From Pseudoalteromonas undina (GTDB lineage Bacteria > Pseudomonadota > Gammaproteobacteria > Enterobacterales > Alteromonadaceae): a DNA stretch of 64,000 nt. The stretch lies in assembly GCF_000238275.3 (NCBI RefSeq), contig NZ_AHCF03000002.1, positions 496,001-560,000 of the forward strand, written 5' to 3'. The notes under the pieces were generated by a model. That model searched no databases and was not told where the DNA came from. It saw only the letters and a program-made list of their open reading frames with translations. The stretch's first letter is position 1. Each line of letters opens with the position of its first letter. Below are positions 45,241 through 54,452 of this stretch, one piece after another. The translations under genes were made by a program, and so were the position numbers.

Positions 45241-45897
45241 TTAAAGCACACTCAACCTATAAACCCGATAAGTAATCGATAAAACAATACAAAAAATGCC
45301 CGGAAAAACTAAAGTGAGCACTGAGTAATGTTTAAATAGTAATACACCCACCACTCCGCCGGCTAAAAAACCGGCAATAATTAATACAAAGACCAAGCAT
45401 TTTCTATTGTCAAAAGCTTCTCCTTTTAGGGCTTTACCAAACATCAAACCCAGATCGGTAAAAATACCGGTTAAGTGAGTGGTTCGCACAACTGCGCCGC
45501 TGTAGTTAGTGGCTAAAGCATTTTGTAAGCCGCAGGCTGCAGAAGCGAGTGTAAGTGCGTAAGGGTAAGAATATTGAAGTAGCTGTGCGCTTAACAGCAG
45601 TAAAATACCCTCAATAAATAAGAGCGTATCGTAATGGCGGCCTAGCTTAAGTGAACCGCCTGAAAGCATTAAGCCTGTTAATGCCGAGCCAAATATAAAA
45701 CTCAGTACAATCGCAATTAAAAATAACGCTGCCTTGATGTTGGTAGTAAGTTCAATAGCTAATGAAGTCACCGACCCTGAAACGTGAGAAATTGCTTGCT
45801 GTTCAAACCCTAATAAACCTACTGCGTTTACCATACCGGCAATAAAAGCGAGGGTAAACGCACCATATTCGACCCACTTAGGTAGTTTTGTAAACAT
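45241..45897 (-). CDS. DUF1275 (YoaK-type) membrane protein
   Basis: 218 residues with six or so membrane segments and the DUF1275 pattern GFIAGMVNAVGLLGF...SHVSGSVTSLA near the start and LQNALATNYSGAVVRTTHLTGIFTDLG in the middle. Function unknown. GGAG at 45906-45909 is 8 bases before ATG 45897, which is preferred over an upstream ATG at 45933. Confidence 0.88.
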   Translation of the reverse strand: MFTKLPKWVEYGAFTLAFIAGMVNAVGLLGFEQQAISHVSGSVTSLAIELTTNIKAALFLIAIVLSFIFGSALTGLMLSGGSLKLGRHYDTLLFIEGILLLLSAQLLQYSYPYALTLASAACGLQNALATNYSGAVVRTTHLTGIFTDLGLMFGKALKGEAFDNRKCLVFVLIIAGFLAGGVVGVLLFKHYSVLTLVFPGIFCIVLSITYRVYRLSVL

Positions 45898-46040
45898 CCT
45901 TTTAGCTCCGGTTTCAGTGTGTAGATTAATCATACACTTAATTAAAGTTAATAAATGAAAAGAGGCTATATTTTTAACATCACAAGCAAGTGATGATCGC
46001 TAAATTTAACTTTTGCGTATCAACCAAATTTGGAATTAAT

Positions 46041-46289
46041 ATGTTTAACCAAGAACAGCAATCACGCATTATAGAAATGGCATGGGAAGACAGAACGCCA
46101 TTTGAAGCCATTGAAAATCTGTATGGGCTAAATTACTCTCAATTAGTTAATTTTATGCGGGAGCATATCTCTAGCGGGTCATTTAAAGTATGGCGTAAGC
46201 GCCATGCTGGGCGTAAAACTAAACACCTAAAGTTACGCGACCCCGCGATTATGCGCAGTCATTGTAAAACACAGTACAAGCAACGTTAA
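46041..46289 (+). CDS. DUF2805 / TIGR03643 family protein
   Basis: 82 residues. The family pattern is clear: RIIEMAWEDRTPFEAIENLYGL, then FMREHISSGSFKVWRKRHAGRKTKH. Basic and probably nucleic-acid-binding, but no function is established. The frame is open upstream to 45990; ATG 46041 matches the usual start of the family and has GGA 7 bases before it. Confidence 0.85.
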   Translation: MFNQEQQSRIIEMAWEDRTPFEAIENLYGLNYSQLVNFMREHISSGSFKVWRKRHAGRKTKHLKLRDPAIMRSHCKTQYKQR

Positions 46290-46362
46290 TTTTTCTCATT
46301 TCATGTAATGTTCAGGCTTAGCCGTTAATACTCTTCAGTAATGATCACACTGGAGAATCGCC

Positions 46363-46734
46363 ATGAAATCACTAATCAGTATTTTAGTAATGGTTTTTGC
46401 GCTAACGGCAACAAACGCATTTGCTGTACCACATAAAGACAAACATGCGAATAAACACGCAAACAAGCATCACTGGAAAAAGCAAAAATATAACCAATAC
46501 AATAATAAAAAATGGCTTTCTAAGAAACAAGCCAAGCAGTTAATTCGTCAAGGGTGGACTCCACCAGGGTGGCACAGATCTTATCATCAAGGTGATATCC
46601 TTGGGCATGACATTTATAAGCGTGCTAGAGTAATAGACCGAGAAAGAGACACAGTGCGAGTTGAAGTTGATCGCACTATTATTCACTTAGTGCACGACAC
46701 TCGTGAAATACTCTCTATTTTACAGCGCTATTAG
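46363..46734 (+). CDS. Periplasmic His/Lys-rich protein, RcnB-like
   Basis: 123 residues with a Sec signal peptide (MKSLISILVMVFALTATNAFAV). A low-complexity segment with many His, Lys and Asn follows (about 24-50), then a C-terminal domain (GDILGHDIYKRARVIDRERDTVRVEVDRTIIHLV) similar in layout to RcnB, a periplasmic nickel/cobalt homeostasis protein. Metal binding by the His-rich part is an inference. The next gene starts 9 bp later, so the two are probably co-transcribed. Confidence 0.65.
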   Translation: MKSLISILVMVFALTATNAFAVPHKDKHANKHANKHHWKKQKYNQYNNKKWLSKKQAKQLIRQGWTPPGWHRSYHQGDILGHDIYKRARVIDRERDTVRVEVDRTIIHLVHDTREILSILQRY

Positions 46735-46743
46735 GATTTATAA

Positions 46744-47823
46744 ATGCTCACTGTATTGGTCATAGTTACTGGCTTGTTGTTATTAATAACGTTATTACCC
46801 CTGTCATACAGTCAGCATTACTTGATACGTAGTTGCGACTTTGTGCGCTTGCAGGTGTGCTACCTAGCAAGCGCTATCGTTATAGCGGCTCTGATAGGTA
46901 TGTGGCAAAGCGACTATATTACATATCCGTTATTAGTCACTGTCGCTTTAGTTATTTTAGCGCTTCAAGCTAAGTGGATTTATCCCTACACTTGGTTTGC
47001 TAAAAAAGAAGTATTAACAGCGCCAAAAAGTAGTGAGCATAGCATCAGAATTTTATCCGCTAATGTACTGATGTCGAATCGACATAGTGAGCAGTTAATT
47101 AACTTAGTCGATAAATATCAGCCCGATTTACTTATCACCTTAGAAAGCGATAGTTGGTGGCAAGATAAATTGTCCGTGCTTAAAAAAAACTACCCTTATC
47201 AAATACAGTGCCCAAAAGATAACCGCTACGGCATGCATGTATTTAGTAAATTTAACATACTCGATGCACAAATTTGTGCACTTATAGAAGATGACATTCC
47301 TTCTATTCATATTTTATTTGAAAACCACCAAGGGTTAAAAATGCAGGGGCATTTTATTCATCCCGCGCCACCAAGCCCAACCGAAGAAGATTCATCACGC
47401 CCGCGCGATAGCGAATTAATAATGGTGGCTAAAGCTCTTAAAGATTCAGCTCGCCCTACGATAGTCGCTGGCGATTTAAATGATGTTGCTTGGTCACGCA
47501 GTACTCGTTTATTTATGCAAATTAGTGGCTTTTTAGACCCCCGTAAAGGCCGTGGTTTTTTTAATACTTTTCACGCTAATTACTTTTTTATGCGTTGGCC
47601 GCTTGATCATTTGTTTCATTCAAAAGGCTTTAGTGTAAAACGGATAAAGCGCCTTGCTAAATATGGCTCGGATCACTTTGCCTTATTAACCGAATTGGTA
47701 TTTGAAGATGCTAATCAGCAATCCCTTGAAACAAAACCAAGCGAGCAAAAGCAGCAAGATATACAAGAGCTGGCAATGAACAAAGCAGATAAACGCAAAG
47801 TACCTATGTTTGAAAAGAGCTAG
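46744..47823 (+). CDS. Membrane-anchored endonuclease/exonuclease/phosphatase family protein
   Basis: 359 residues. Three membrane segments within the first 75 residues, then an EEP-fold catalytic domain: ILSANVLMSNRH, LITLESDSWW (metal Glu), AGDLNDVAWS (catalytic Asp/Asn) and GSDHFALLTEL (catalytic Asp-His). The membrane anchor plus external catalytic domain fits a phosphodiesterase or phosphatase acting on lipid or envelope substrates, as in other members with this layout. Substrate unknown. Confidence 0.82.
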   Translation: MLTVLVIVTGLLLLITLLPLSYSQHYLIRSCDFVRLQVCYLASAIVIAALIGMWQSDYITYPLLVTVALVILALQAKWIYPYTWFAKKEVLTAPKSSEHSIRILSANVLMSNRHSEQLINLVDKYQPDLLITLESDSWWQDKLSVLKKNYPYQIQCPKDNRYGMHVFSKFNILDAQICALIEDDIPSIHILFENHQGLKMQGHFIHPAPPSPTEEDSSRPRDSELIMVAKALKDSARPTIVAGDLNDVAWSRSTRLFMQISGFLDPRKGRGFFNTFHANYFFMRWPLDHLFHSKGFSVKRIKRLAKYGSDHFALLTELVFEDANQQSLETKPSEQKQQDIQELAMNKADKRKVPMFEKS

Positions 47824-47912
47824 GTATAGTACAGATATTAGGTTAAAGGTTTTAGACGAAGTTTTTTGTAGCAAACTATTTGGTTTAGCGTTAATTAACA
47901 AAGAGATTCATT

Positions 47913-48449
47913 ATGTTTAATAAAATCATCGACTTTTGGTTTAATGAGCTTGATCCTAAACAGTGGTGGCAAAAAGACGATGGGCTTGATGCACAAATTA
48001 AAACTCGTTTTGGTGAATTACATCATCAAGCAAGTGTAAGTGAGTTATTTGGGTGGCGTGAAAGTGCGCTAGGTAGTCTTGCTGAAATTATTGTGCTTGA
48101 TCAGTTCTCACGTAATATTTACCGTGAAAAGCCCGCAGCATTTGCCTGTGATGTATTAGCTCTAGCGTTAGCGCAAGCAGCTATTGCCAAAGGGTTTGAT
48201 AAGGAATTGACGGATGAGCAACGCGTATTTTTGTATATGCCTTTTATGCACAGCGAATCAAAGCTAATTCATAAGGAAGCAGTGAAGTTATATAAAGCGT
48301 TAGGTATTAAAAATAACTTAGATTTTGAGTATCAGCATAAGGCGATTATTGATAGATTTAATCGTTATCCGCATCGTAATAAAATACTAGGACGGGACTC
48401 TACAAAAGAAGAGCTTGAGTTTCTAAAACAGCCTAACTCAGGTTTTTAA
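47913..48449 (+). CDS. DUF924 family protein
   Basis: 178 residues, cytosolic and helical (TPR-like fold in the family). Signature segments FWFNELDPKQWW at the start, VLDQFSRNIYR near residue 68 and FLYMPFMHSE near 110. No biochemical function is established for the family. A terminator follows. Confidence 0.9.
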   Translation: MFNKIIDFWFNELDPKQWWQKDDGLDAQIKTRFGELHHQASVSELFGWRESALGSLAEIIVLDQFSRNIYREKPAAFACDVLALALAQAAIAKGFDKELTDEQRVFLYMPFMHSESKLIHKEAVKLYKALGIKNNLDFEYQHKAIIDRFNRYPHRNKILGRDSTKEELEFLKQPNSGF

Positions 48450-48467
48450 ATTTATTAGACAAAAAAA

Positions 48468-48500
48468 CACCGCGCTTGCTACAAGCGCGGTATTTAATTT
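48468..48500 (+). terminator. Terminator after the DUF924 gene
   Basis: ACCGCGCTTG and (C)AAGCGCGGT arms (48469-48491) with an A-tract before and a T-rich stretch after. Confidence 0.8.
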
Positions 48501-48506
48501 TACTAA

Positions 48507-48562
48507 CCTGATACCTGATACCTGATACCTGATACCTGATACCTGATACCTGATACCTGATA
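48507..48562. repeat. Heptanucleotide tandem repeat (CCTGATA)8
   Basis: Eight perfect copies of CCTGATA that end exactly at the stop codon of the minus-strand aldehyde dehydrogenase (stop 48563-48565). Copy number could vary by slippage without affecting the protein. Related in unit length and position to the repeats at 17045 and 29449. Confidence 0.95.
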
Positions 48563-49939
48563 CTAGCTGTGAATCATAATGCTTTTAACATTCACAAATT
48601 CGCGAATCCCAAAGCCGCCGTGCTCTCGGCCATAACCGCTGTCTTTAACACCACCAAATGGTAGGTTTGGTTGTGCCAAACCATAGCCATTAATATTGAT
48701 CATGCCGGTGTCAAAATACTTTTTGGCCAGTTCAATGGCTTTTTTCTCATCTTTTGAAAATATACCGCCGCCTAGTCCATAGCGCGAATCATTAGCGATA
48801 CGCATAGCGTCGTCGTTATCTTTGGCTTTAATTAAAGATGCGACAGGACCAAATAGCTCATCGTCATACGCAGGCATACCTGGTGTAAGGTTTTCGAGCA
48901 CAGTTGGTGGATAGTAATAACCTGTTTGTTGCGGTATTTCGCCACCTACAATTACTTTTGCACCCGCATTGACAGAGTCTTGCACTTGCTGATGAATTTT
49001 GTCGCGTAAATCTTCGCGTGCCATAGGACCCAGTTCAGTATCTTCATCCATTGGATCGCCCATTTTTACCGCCTTAAACTGCTGGCTTAGTGCTTCTTTA
49101 AAGTCATTGTAGAGTGAATCAACCACCACAAAGCGCTTGGCTGCAACACAGGTTTGGCCGTTGTTGATAATGCGTCCTTGTAAACATGCTTTAACTGCAA
49201 GGGCTAAATCAGCGTCGTCAAGTACAACAAAAGCATCGTTACTACCCAGTTCTAGCACGGTTTTTTTAACATGCTTAGCAGCTTGCTCTGCCACTTTTTT
49301 ACCTGTGCCATCACTTCCAGTAAAGGTTACGCCACTAATCGCTGAGTGTGAAATAAGGGCGCTGGCAGTTTTACCATCAACCAGTAAGTTGCTAAAGCAG
49401 TGTTCAGGAAAGCCTGCTTGTAGAAATAATGTTTCAATTTTTTCAGCCATACCAAATACATTACCGGCGTGTTTTAATACCGTGGTATTACCCGCCATAA
49501 TGTTTGCGGCACTGTATCTAATAACTTGATAAAGTGGGAAGTTCCATGGCTGAATACCCAGCAGCACACCGGTAGGGCGATAGCTTATGATTGCACGACC
49601 TCCTTGCATGTCGCGCTCCTCGTCGCTAAGCATATCGGCGCCATGCTCAGCGGTATAACGACAAATGTCAGCACAAAGCTGAACTTCTTGGAAGCCTTGC
49701 TCATAGACTTTACCCATTTCTTCGGTCATTAGTTTTGCTAAGGCTTCTTTTTGGCTTTCAAATAAAGAGGCTAATTTATTTAGATGTTGTGCGCGCTCGG
49801 TAAACGAGGTTAATCGCCATTTTAAGTATGTTTCATGAGATTTTTCGATCACTTGTTCTGCTTGAGCTTGAGAAAGCAGCGTATAGCTATTAATGACTTG
49901 CTCGGTTGCGGGATTGATCGTATCAACTGTGTTACTCAT
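48563..49939 (-). CDS. Aldehyde dehydrogenase, succinate-semialdehyde dehydrogenase-like (Sad/YneI type)
   Basis: NAD(P)-dependent ALDH of 458 residues, closest in my memory to E. coli Sad (YneI). NAD-binding GVLLGIQPWNFPLYQVIR and FTGSDGTGKKVAEQAAK, general-base Glu in VLELGSNDAFVV, and catalytic Cys in NNGQTCVAAKRFV are all present. AGGAGG is 4 bases before ATG 49939, so the longer frame is rejected. The likely reaction is oxidation of succinate semialdehyde; other aldehydes are possible. Confidence 0.85.
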   Translation of the reverse strand: MSNTVDTINPATEQVINSYTLLSQAQAEQVIEKSHETYLKWRLTSFTERAQHLNKLASLFESQKEALAKLMTEEMGKVYEQGFQEVQLCADICRYTAEHGADMLSDEERDMQGGRAIISYRPTGVLLGIQPWNFPLYQVIRYSAANIMAGNTTVLKHAGNVFGMAEKIETLFLQAGFPEHCFSNLLVDGKTASALISHSAISGVTFTGSDGTGKKVAEQAAKHVKKTVLELGSNDAFVVLDDADLALAVKACLQGRIINNGQTCVAAKRFVVVDSLYNDFKEALSQQFKAVKMGDPMDEDTELGPMAREDLRDKIHQQVQDSVNAGAKVIVGGEIPQQTGYYYPPTVLENLTPGMPAYDDELFGPVASLIKAKDNDDAMRIANDSRYGLGGGIFSKDEKKAIELAKKYFDTGMININGYGLAQPNLPFGGVKDSGYGREHGGFGIREFVNVKSIMIHS

Positions 49940-50140
49940 TTTACCTCCTAACAAATTATGTAATAGGATAGGTGCAAAACCAAAGCCAGTTAGTTTCTAG
50001 ATATTAAAAAGTCATAACTATCTGTTAGTAATGGTTTTTTACATTACTTATGACTAAAATCTAGATGTTGTTTGCTTGTTGTTTTTGCTATGGTTCTGTA
50101 AATAGTGCAAGTTGTTGAAAAAGTTACAGGGAGAGTTCAA

Positions 50141-51175
50141 ATGAAGCCATCATTGTTTAATACCGCTTTACCGATAATTCAGGCACCTATGGCGGGTGTT
50201 CAAAATGAGCAACTTGCTCTTGCTGTGAGTGAGGCTGGAGGGTTAGGCTCTTTGCCTTGCGCCATGTTATCACCAGCACAATTAATTGAGCAGCTAGAAG
50301 TACTTAGCCAAAAAACAACGAAACCTTTTAATCTTAACTTTTTTTGTCATAGGGTTGCTGATTACACGAACGAACAAAAGCAGCTATGGCATAATATGCT
50401 GGCACCTTATTTTGCAGAGTATAAAATTAACCCGCAAAGTTTAACTGCAGGGGCTTCCCGTCAACCTATAAATCAATCGGTTGTTGATATTATTGCCCCC
50501 TATAGGCCAGCAGTAGTTAGTTTTCATTTTGGTTTACCTAAGCAAGCTATTGTGGCGCAAATAAAAAGCTGGGGCACTAAAGTAATTTCAACGGCTACCA
50601 CTTTAGATGAAGCTATTTGGCTTAGTGAAAATGGCGCTGATGGGATTATTGCTCAGGGTATAGAAGCTGGTGGCCATCGAGGGCACTTTTTATCAATGGA
50701 TTTAAGCTTACAACAAACTACTGAGCAGTTAATTAAACGTTGTGTTGAGCATATATCACTGCCTATTATTGCTGCTGGTGGCATTGCTTCAGCCGATGAT
50801 GTACAGCGGTTTAAAGCGTTAGGAGCGAGTGCTGTACAAGTAGGGAGCGCTTATTTACTATGTAAGGAGGCAACAACATCAGCTTTGCATCAACAGGCTA
50901 TTTTAGATCAACAACAAGACGAGACTACACTGACTACATTGTTTTCTGGTAGAGCTGCTCGGGGTATTAAAAATCGAGTAATGCAAGAGCTAGGTGCTAT
51001 ACCAAAGGGCGTTCCTGCGTTTCCACATGCCAGCAGTGCAATAACAGCCTTAAGAACTCTAGCTGAAAAAAGTGCTAAAAGTGATTTTTCACCTTTATGG
51101 TGTGGCCAAAAATATATTCCTAGGGTGGGTGTATCAGCGGCTGATATTACACATGCTTTAATGAAAAAATGGTAA
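50141..51175 (+). CDS. Nitronate monooxygenase (NPD/2-nitropropane dioxygenase family)
   Basis: FMN-dependent TIM-barrel enzyme (344 aa from ATG 50141, fixed by AGGGAGAG at 50128-50135). Family motifs: LPIIQAPMAGVQ at the start, DGIIAQGIEAGGHRGHF near residue 180 with the active-site His, and LPIIAAGGIASADDV then GASAVQVGSAYLL, which bind FMN. It should oxidise alkyl nitronates such as propionate 3-nitronate. Next gene 6 bp downstream, so they are co-transcribed. Confidence 0.9.
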   Translation: MKPSLFNTALPIIQAPMAGVQNEQLALAVSEAGGLGSLPCAMLSPAQLIEQLEVLSQKTTKPFNLNFFCHRVADYTNEQKQLWHNMLAPYFAEYKINPQSLTAGASRQPINQSVVDIIAPYRPAVVSFHFGLPKQAIVAQIKSWGTKVISTATTLDEAIWLSENGADGIIAQGIEAGGHRGHFLSMDLSLQQTTEQLIKRCVEHISLPIIAAGGIASADDVQRFKALGASAVQVGSAYLLCKEATTSALHQQAILDQQQDETTLTTLFSGRAARGIKNRVMQELGAIPKGVPAFPHASSAITALRTLAEKSAKSDFSPLWCGQKYIPRVGVSAADITHALMKKW

Positions 51176-51181
51176 TTTTTA

Positions 51182-51748
51182 ATGTCTGATAATCCACTTT
51201 TATCGCTTGGCGACAGTTATGAAGCACTAGTAAACAAGTTTAAAGTGCAATTGGCTGGTAAGTATCCTCAGCAACTAATAGCGCCCAATACCGTATTAGT
51301 GCAACAAGGCGATCTGCAAAGTTATGGGTATTTAGTTGTGGACGGGGTTCTAGGCGCTATTCATGACGACATTGACGGCGTGCAAAAGTGTAAAGAGTTT
51401 TATTTTAAAAATGAATTTGCTTTGCTGTTTGCCAATTGGATGACCTCAACTCCTGCGTTTTATCAATTAAAAGTGATTAACGAAGCCAATGTAATTAAAG
51501 TACCACTAACACTATTTGAGCAAGCACAGTATCAACTGATTAAGCAGCAGCTTATTGCACAGCAACTTATTTTTAAAGAAGCCAAAGAAGCATTTTTATT
51601 ACTCAATAGTCCCGAGCAACGTTACTGCTATTTACTCAAACATAAACCTCATTGGTTGGCGCAGTTAAGTTTAAGCCAAGTGGCAATGTATATAGGCATT
51701 TCGGCTATTTCGTTATCACGAATTCGTAAGCGACTTAACTTAAGTTAA
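51182..51748 (+). CDS. CRP/FNR-type cyclic-nucleotide-binding-fold regulator
   Basis: 188 residues. N-terminal cNMP-binding beta-barrel (about 20-120; LVQQGDLQSYGYLVVDGVL) and a short C-terminal helix-turn-helix (about 155-185; LSLSQVAMYIGISAISLSRIRKRL). No cysteine cluster for an Fe-S cluster and no canonical cAMP pocket (GE..RAA) is seen, so the ligand is unknown. It lies 6 bp behind the nitronate monooxygenase and may regulate it. Confidence 0.85.
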   Translation: MSDNPLLSLGDSYEALVNKFKVQLAGKYPQQLIAPNTVLVQQGDLQSYGYLVVDGVLGAIHDDIDGVQKCKEFYFKNEFALLFANWMTSTPAFYQLKVINEANVIKVPLTLFEQAQYQLIKQQLIAQQLIFKEAKEAFLLLNSPEQRYCYLLKHKPHWLAQLSLSQVAMYIGISAISLSRIRKRLNLS

Positions 51749-51808
51749 GTGCTGTTTTCATAAAGCACTATACACTCCCCATTTTAAGCCTTAATACCTT
51801 GGAGTGTT

Positions 51809-52324
51809 ATGTTTTTAATTACCCAATCGTTAGTAGCAGTCGCTACTTTACTCGACTTAGCTTCATTTCAGTTTAAATCCCGACGAATTATTTTAAGCTG
51901 TTTATTTACCTCAGTATTATTAACCTCTGCTCACTTTTTTATATTGGGCTATAACAGTGCCGGCTGCTTAATGTTTATTGCCGCGGTGCGTTATTTTTAT
52001 TGTATTTACTTTAAGCATACTTGGGCTATGTGTGGGTTTATGGCAGTAAGCTGCTTAGCCGTTTATTTTACTTGGCAAGATTGGTTTAGTATTTTCGCAT
52101 TGGTGGCGACATTAATACAAACTATCGCTTCATTTCAAAATCGAGATTTGCACTTAAGGTTATGTATGGTGGTGGGAACCTCTTTTTGGATAACACATAA
52201 TATTTTTGCCGGCTCGCCAGTGGCAATAATCATGGAAAGCCTATTTTTGAGTAGTAACTTATTAGGACTATACCGCTTTTATGTGGGTAAAAAATCGCTG
52301 AGCGAACCGCAAACGCAACCCTAA
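51809..52324 (+). CDS. YgjV family inner-membrane protein
   Basis: 171 residues, five or six membrane segments. Matches the YgjV pattern: FQFKSRRIILSCLFTSVLLTSAHFFILG, AAVRYFYCI, and THNIFAGSPVAIIMESLFLSSNLLGLYRF. Function unknown. Convergent with the Nudix gene, 4 bp apart. Confidence 0.85.
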   Translation: MFLITQSLVAVATLLDLASFQFKSRRIILSCLFTSVLLTSAHFFILGYNSAGCLMFIAAVRYFYCIYFKHTWAMCGFMAVSCLAVYFTWQDWFSIFALVATLIQTIASFQNRDLHLRLCMVVGTSFWITHNIFAGSPVAIIMESLFLSSNLLGLYRFYVGKKSLSEPQTQP

Positions 52325-52328
52325 ACAC

Positions 52329-52847
52329 TTAGGTAAAAAACTGTGCAGCAATGGCTTTTAGCAGATAGGTTTCGCGAATAATTGATAGCCCTTGCTTGTC
52401 ACTGTTTGCAAGTGTACGTTCGTTATGGGCTATCGCTTGGAAAATATCAACCCATTTAGCCTGCATGCCATTTTGTTGTTCGTAGTGTTCAAGCTGTGCT
52501 TGGCCTAGTTGCTCATCAATTTGGCAGAGGTAGCAGTATGATTGTATATGAATAATATCAAAGTCATCTTTGTACCAAGGGCGGTACTCTTCGTAAAGCC
52601 CAAACTCGCTACATACTTTTATATTTTGTGCGCCAGTTTCTTCACTTAGTTCTCTGATCAACCCCTGCTCTATGCTTTCATGTGAGTCAATTCCACCGCC
52701 AGGTAAGCTAAAGTCGTCGTAGCGCTGAGTATACATAAGTAAAATTTGTTGTTGCTTAAATGCAATAGCGCGAGCGGTTGGGCGAGAAAATTGACGACCT
52801 TGCTCAATATTGATTGAGGGATGAATGTAGGTTTTTAATAAGCGCAT
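52329..52847 (-). CDS. NUDIX hydrolase
   Basis: 172 residues. The Nudix box GGGIDSHESIEQGLIRELSEETG is complete and preceded by LLMYTQRYDDFSLPGGG, so a diphosphate hydrolase acting on a nucleoside-diphosphate derivative is expected. The ~35-residue N-terminal part is not typical. Substrate unknown. Confidence 0.9.
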   Translation of the reverse strand: MRLLKTYIHPSINIEQGRQFSRPTARAIAFKQQQILLMYTQRYDDFSLPGGGIDSHESIEQGLIRELSEETGAQNIKVCSEFGLYEEYRPWYKDDFDIIHIQSYCYLCQIDEQLGQAQLEHYEQQNGMQAKWVDIFQAIAHNERTLANSDKQGLSIIRETYLLKAIAAQFFT

Positions 52848-53046
52848 AACAACTCCTTTAATAAAAATAAATTATATCAGTTGGTTATATTAATTGCTTT
52901 AATAGAGATTTAATAAGCCGCATAAAATAGCGCTATTTCAGCGCCTATACAGCTACTTATGATTAAACTAGTGGATTAAAAATAAAACAGCTGCATTTTG
53001 TACCTTAATTATGTATATCTTTCATTTACATTAAAGGGTAAGTAGA

Positions 53047-53079
53047 ATGGTGAAAAAGCACAGGGATTATTCATGTTAA
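53047..53079 (+). CDS. Possible 10-residue leader peptide
   Basis: ATG 53047 has AAAGGG 8 bases before it and encodes MVKKHRDYSC, stopping at 53079. Its last codons overlap the start codon (53073) of the sigma-54 regulator in another frame. Such an arrangement could couple translation of the regulator to the leader. No independent support; could be chance. Confidence 0.25.
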   Translation: MVKKHRDYSC

Positions 53080-54413
53080 ATATACTTTTAGTCGATGACG
53101 ACGTCGAATTTAGTGATGTTATTTGCCATATTGTTGAGTTTCTTGGCCACAACATTAATACAGCAACCAGTTTAAAAGAAGCGCATCAATGGTTTGAAAA
53201 TAACACCTTTGATCATGTGCTGCTCGATTTTATGTTACCTGATGGCAGTGGTTTACACTTGCTGGATCACTTAAAAATGATTGGTCAATCGCCTAAAGTC
53301 ACCCTTATTTCAGGTCACCCTTCGGTTAAAGGTATTTTAGCTGAGATGTGTGAGCCTAATGTGTCGCATCTATTAAAACCGCTGCAACGCGAAGACTTAG
53401 AACTGGTTTTAAATGGCCCTAAAAAAACAGTAAAGAAAGCGAAAAGCGCCGCTATTACTCATCATTTTGACACGCTTATTGGCGAGTCTGCGCCCATGCA
53501 ACAGCTTTATACTATGATAGAGCGTGTAGCTAAAACCAATGCTAATGTTATGCTTATGGGTGAAAGTGGCTCAGGTAAAGAGGTGGTAGCCCAAGCTATT
53601 CATAATGCTAGTAAATGCGAAGGTCCACTGGTGGCGAGTAACTGTGGGGCGCTTTCAAAAGAGCTTATTGGCAGTGAATTATTTGGCCACGAAAAAGGCG
53701 CATTTACCGGTGCCATTGCTCGTAAAGAGGGCGTGTTTGAACAAGCAGACGGCGGAACGTTATTTCTTGATGAAGTCACCGAAATGCCGATTGATATGCA
53801 GCCTAACTTACTGCGTGTACTTGAAACTAAAAAAGTAACACGAGTAGGCGGTAATCGTGAGTTACCAGTAAATTGCCGTGTTATTTCAGCGACTAACCGC
53901 TCCCTTACCGATTTAGCGCAGAATAATATTTTACGTGAAGATATTTACTTTAGACTGGCTGTTTTTCCAATTGATATACCGCCACTACGAGAGCGAAAAG
54001 AAGATATTCCATTACTCGCAAAAGCGTTTTTAGGTCAGTTGAACGATGAAAATGGTACAGCGTTTGCCTGGGCTAACGAACAGCTTAAAGAGCTACAAAC
54101 ATACGACTGGCCAGGTAACGTACGTGAACTTCGCCATGCTATTCATCGCGCTTTTATTATGAGCGACCCGCAAACAAGCACAATTAGTTTACCTGACAAC
54201 TTAGAATCGCCTTTTTCAAGGGTTAATACTCAATCTGAGGACAAACAGGTATCAGCAGGGCAAACAATTGAAGAAGTTGAAAAAGAGCTTATTCATGCCA
54301 CGCTCGATAAGGTACAAGGTAATAAAACATTAGCGGCACAAATGTTAGGCATTAGTACTAAAACCTTATACAACCGTTTAAATGCTTATGGTGGTATTGG
54401 CGAGTATAAATAA
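53073..54413 (+). CDS. Sigma-54-dependent response regulator (NtrC family)
   Basis: 446 residues. Receiver domain with Asp52 in LLDFMLPDGSG and Lys102; AAA+ domain about 133-365 with Walker A GESGSGKE (163-170), GAFTGA loop (209-214) for sigma-54 contact, and DEVTEMP Walker B. A Fis-type helix-turn-helix ends the protein (LAAQMLGISTKTLYNRLNAYGG). It activates sigma-54 promoters when phosphorylated. First of five two-component genes on this strand. AGGG is placed 7 bases before the ATG. Confidence 0.93.
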   Translation: MLNILLVDDDVEFSDVICHIVEFLGHNINTATSLKEAHQWFENNTFDHVLLDFMLPDGSGLHLLDHLKMIGQSPKVTLISGHPSVKGILAEMCEPNVSHLLKPLQREDLELVLNGPKKTVKKAKSAAITHHFDTLIGESAPMQQLYTMIERVAKTNANVMLMGESGSGKEVVAQAIHNASKCEGPLVASNCGALSKELIGSELFGHEKGAFTGAIARKEGVFEQADGGTLFLDEVTEMPIDMQPNLLRVLETKKVTRVGGNRELPVNCRVISATNRSLTDLAQNNILREDIYFRLAVFPIDIPPLRERKEDIPLLAKAFLGQLNDENGTAFAWANEQLKELQTYDWPGNVRELRHAIHRAFIMSDPQTSTISLPDNLESPFSRVNTQSEDKQVSAGQTIEEVEKELIHATLDKVQGNKTLAAQMLGISTKTLYNRLNAYGGIGEYK

Positions 54414-54452
54414 CCAGCATGCAAATTTAATAACAACAAAACGAGGACTTTA

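Noticed and set aside
52848..53072. Sigma-54 promoter upstream of the sigma-54 regulator
   Set aside because: No GG-N10-GC element of the TGGCAC-N5-TTGC type could be found in this gap.
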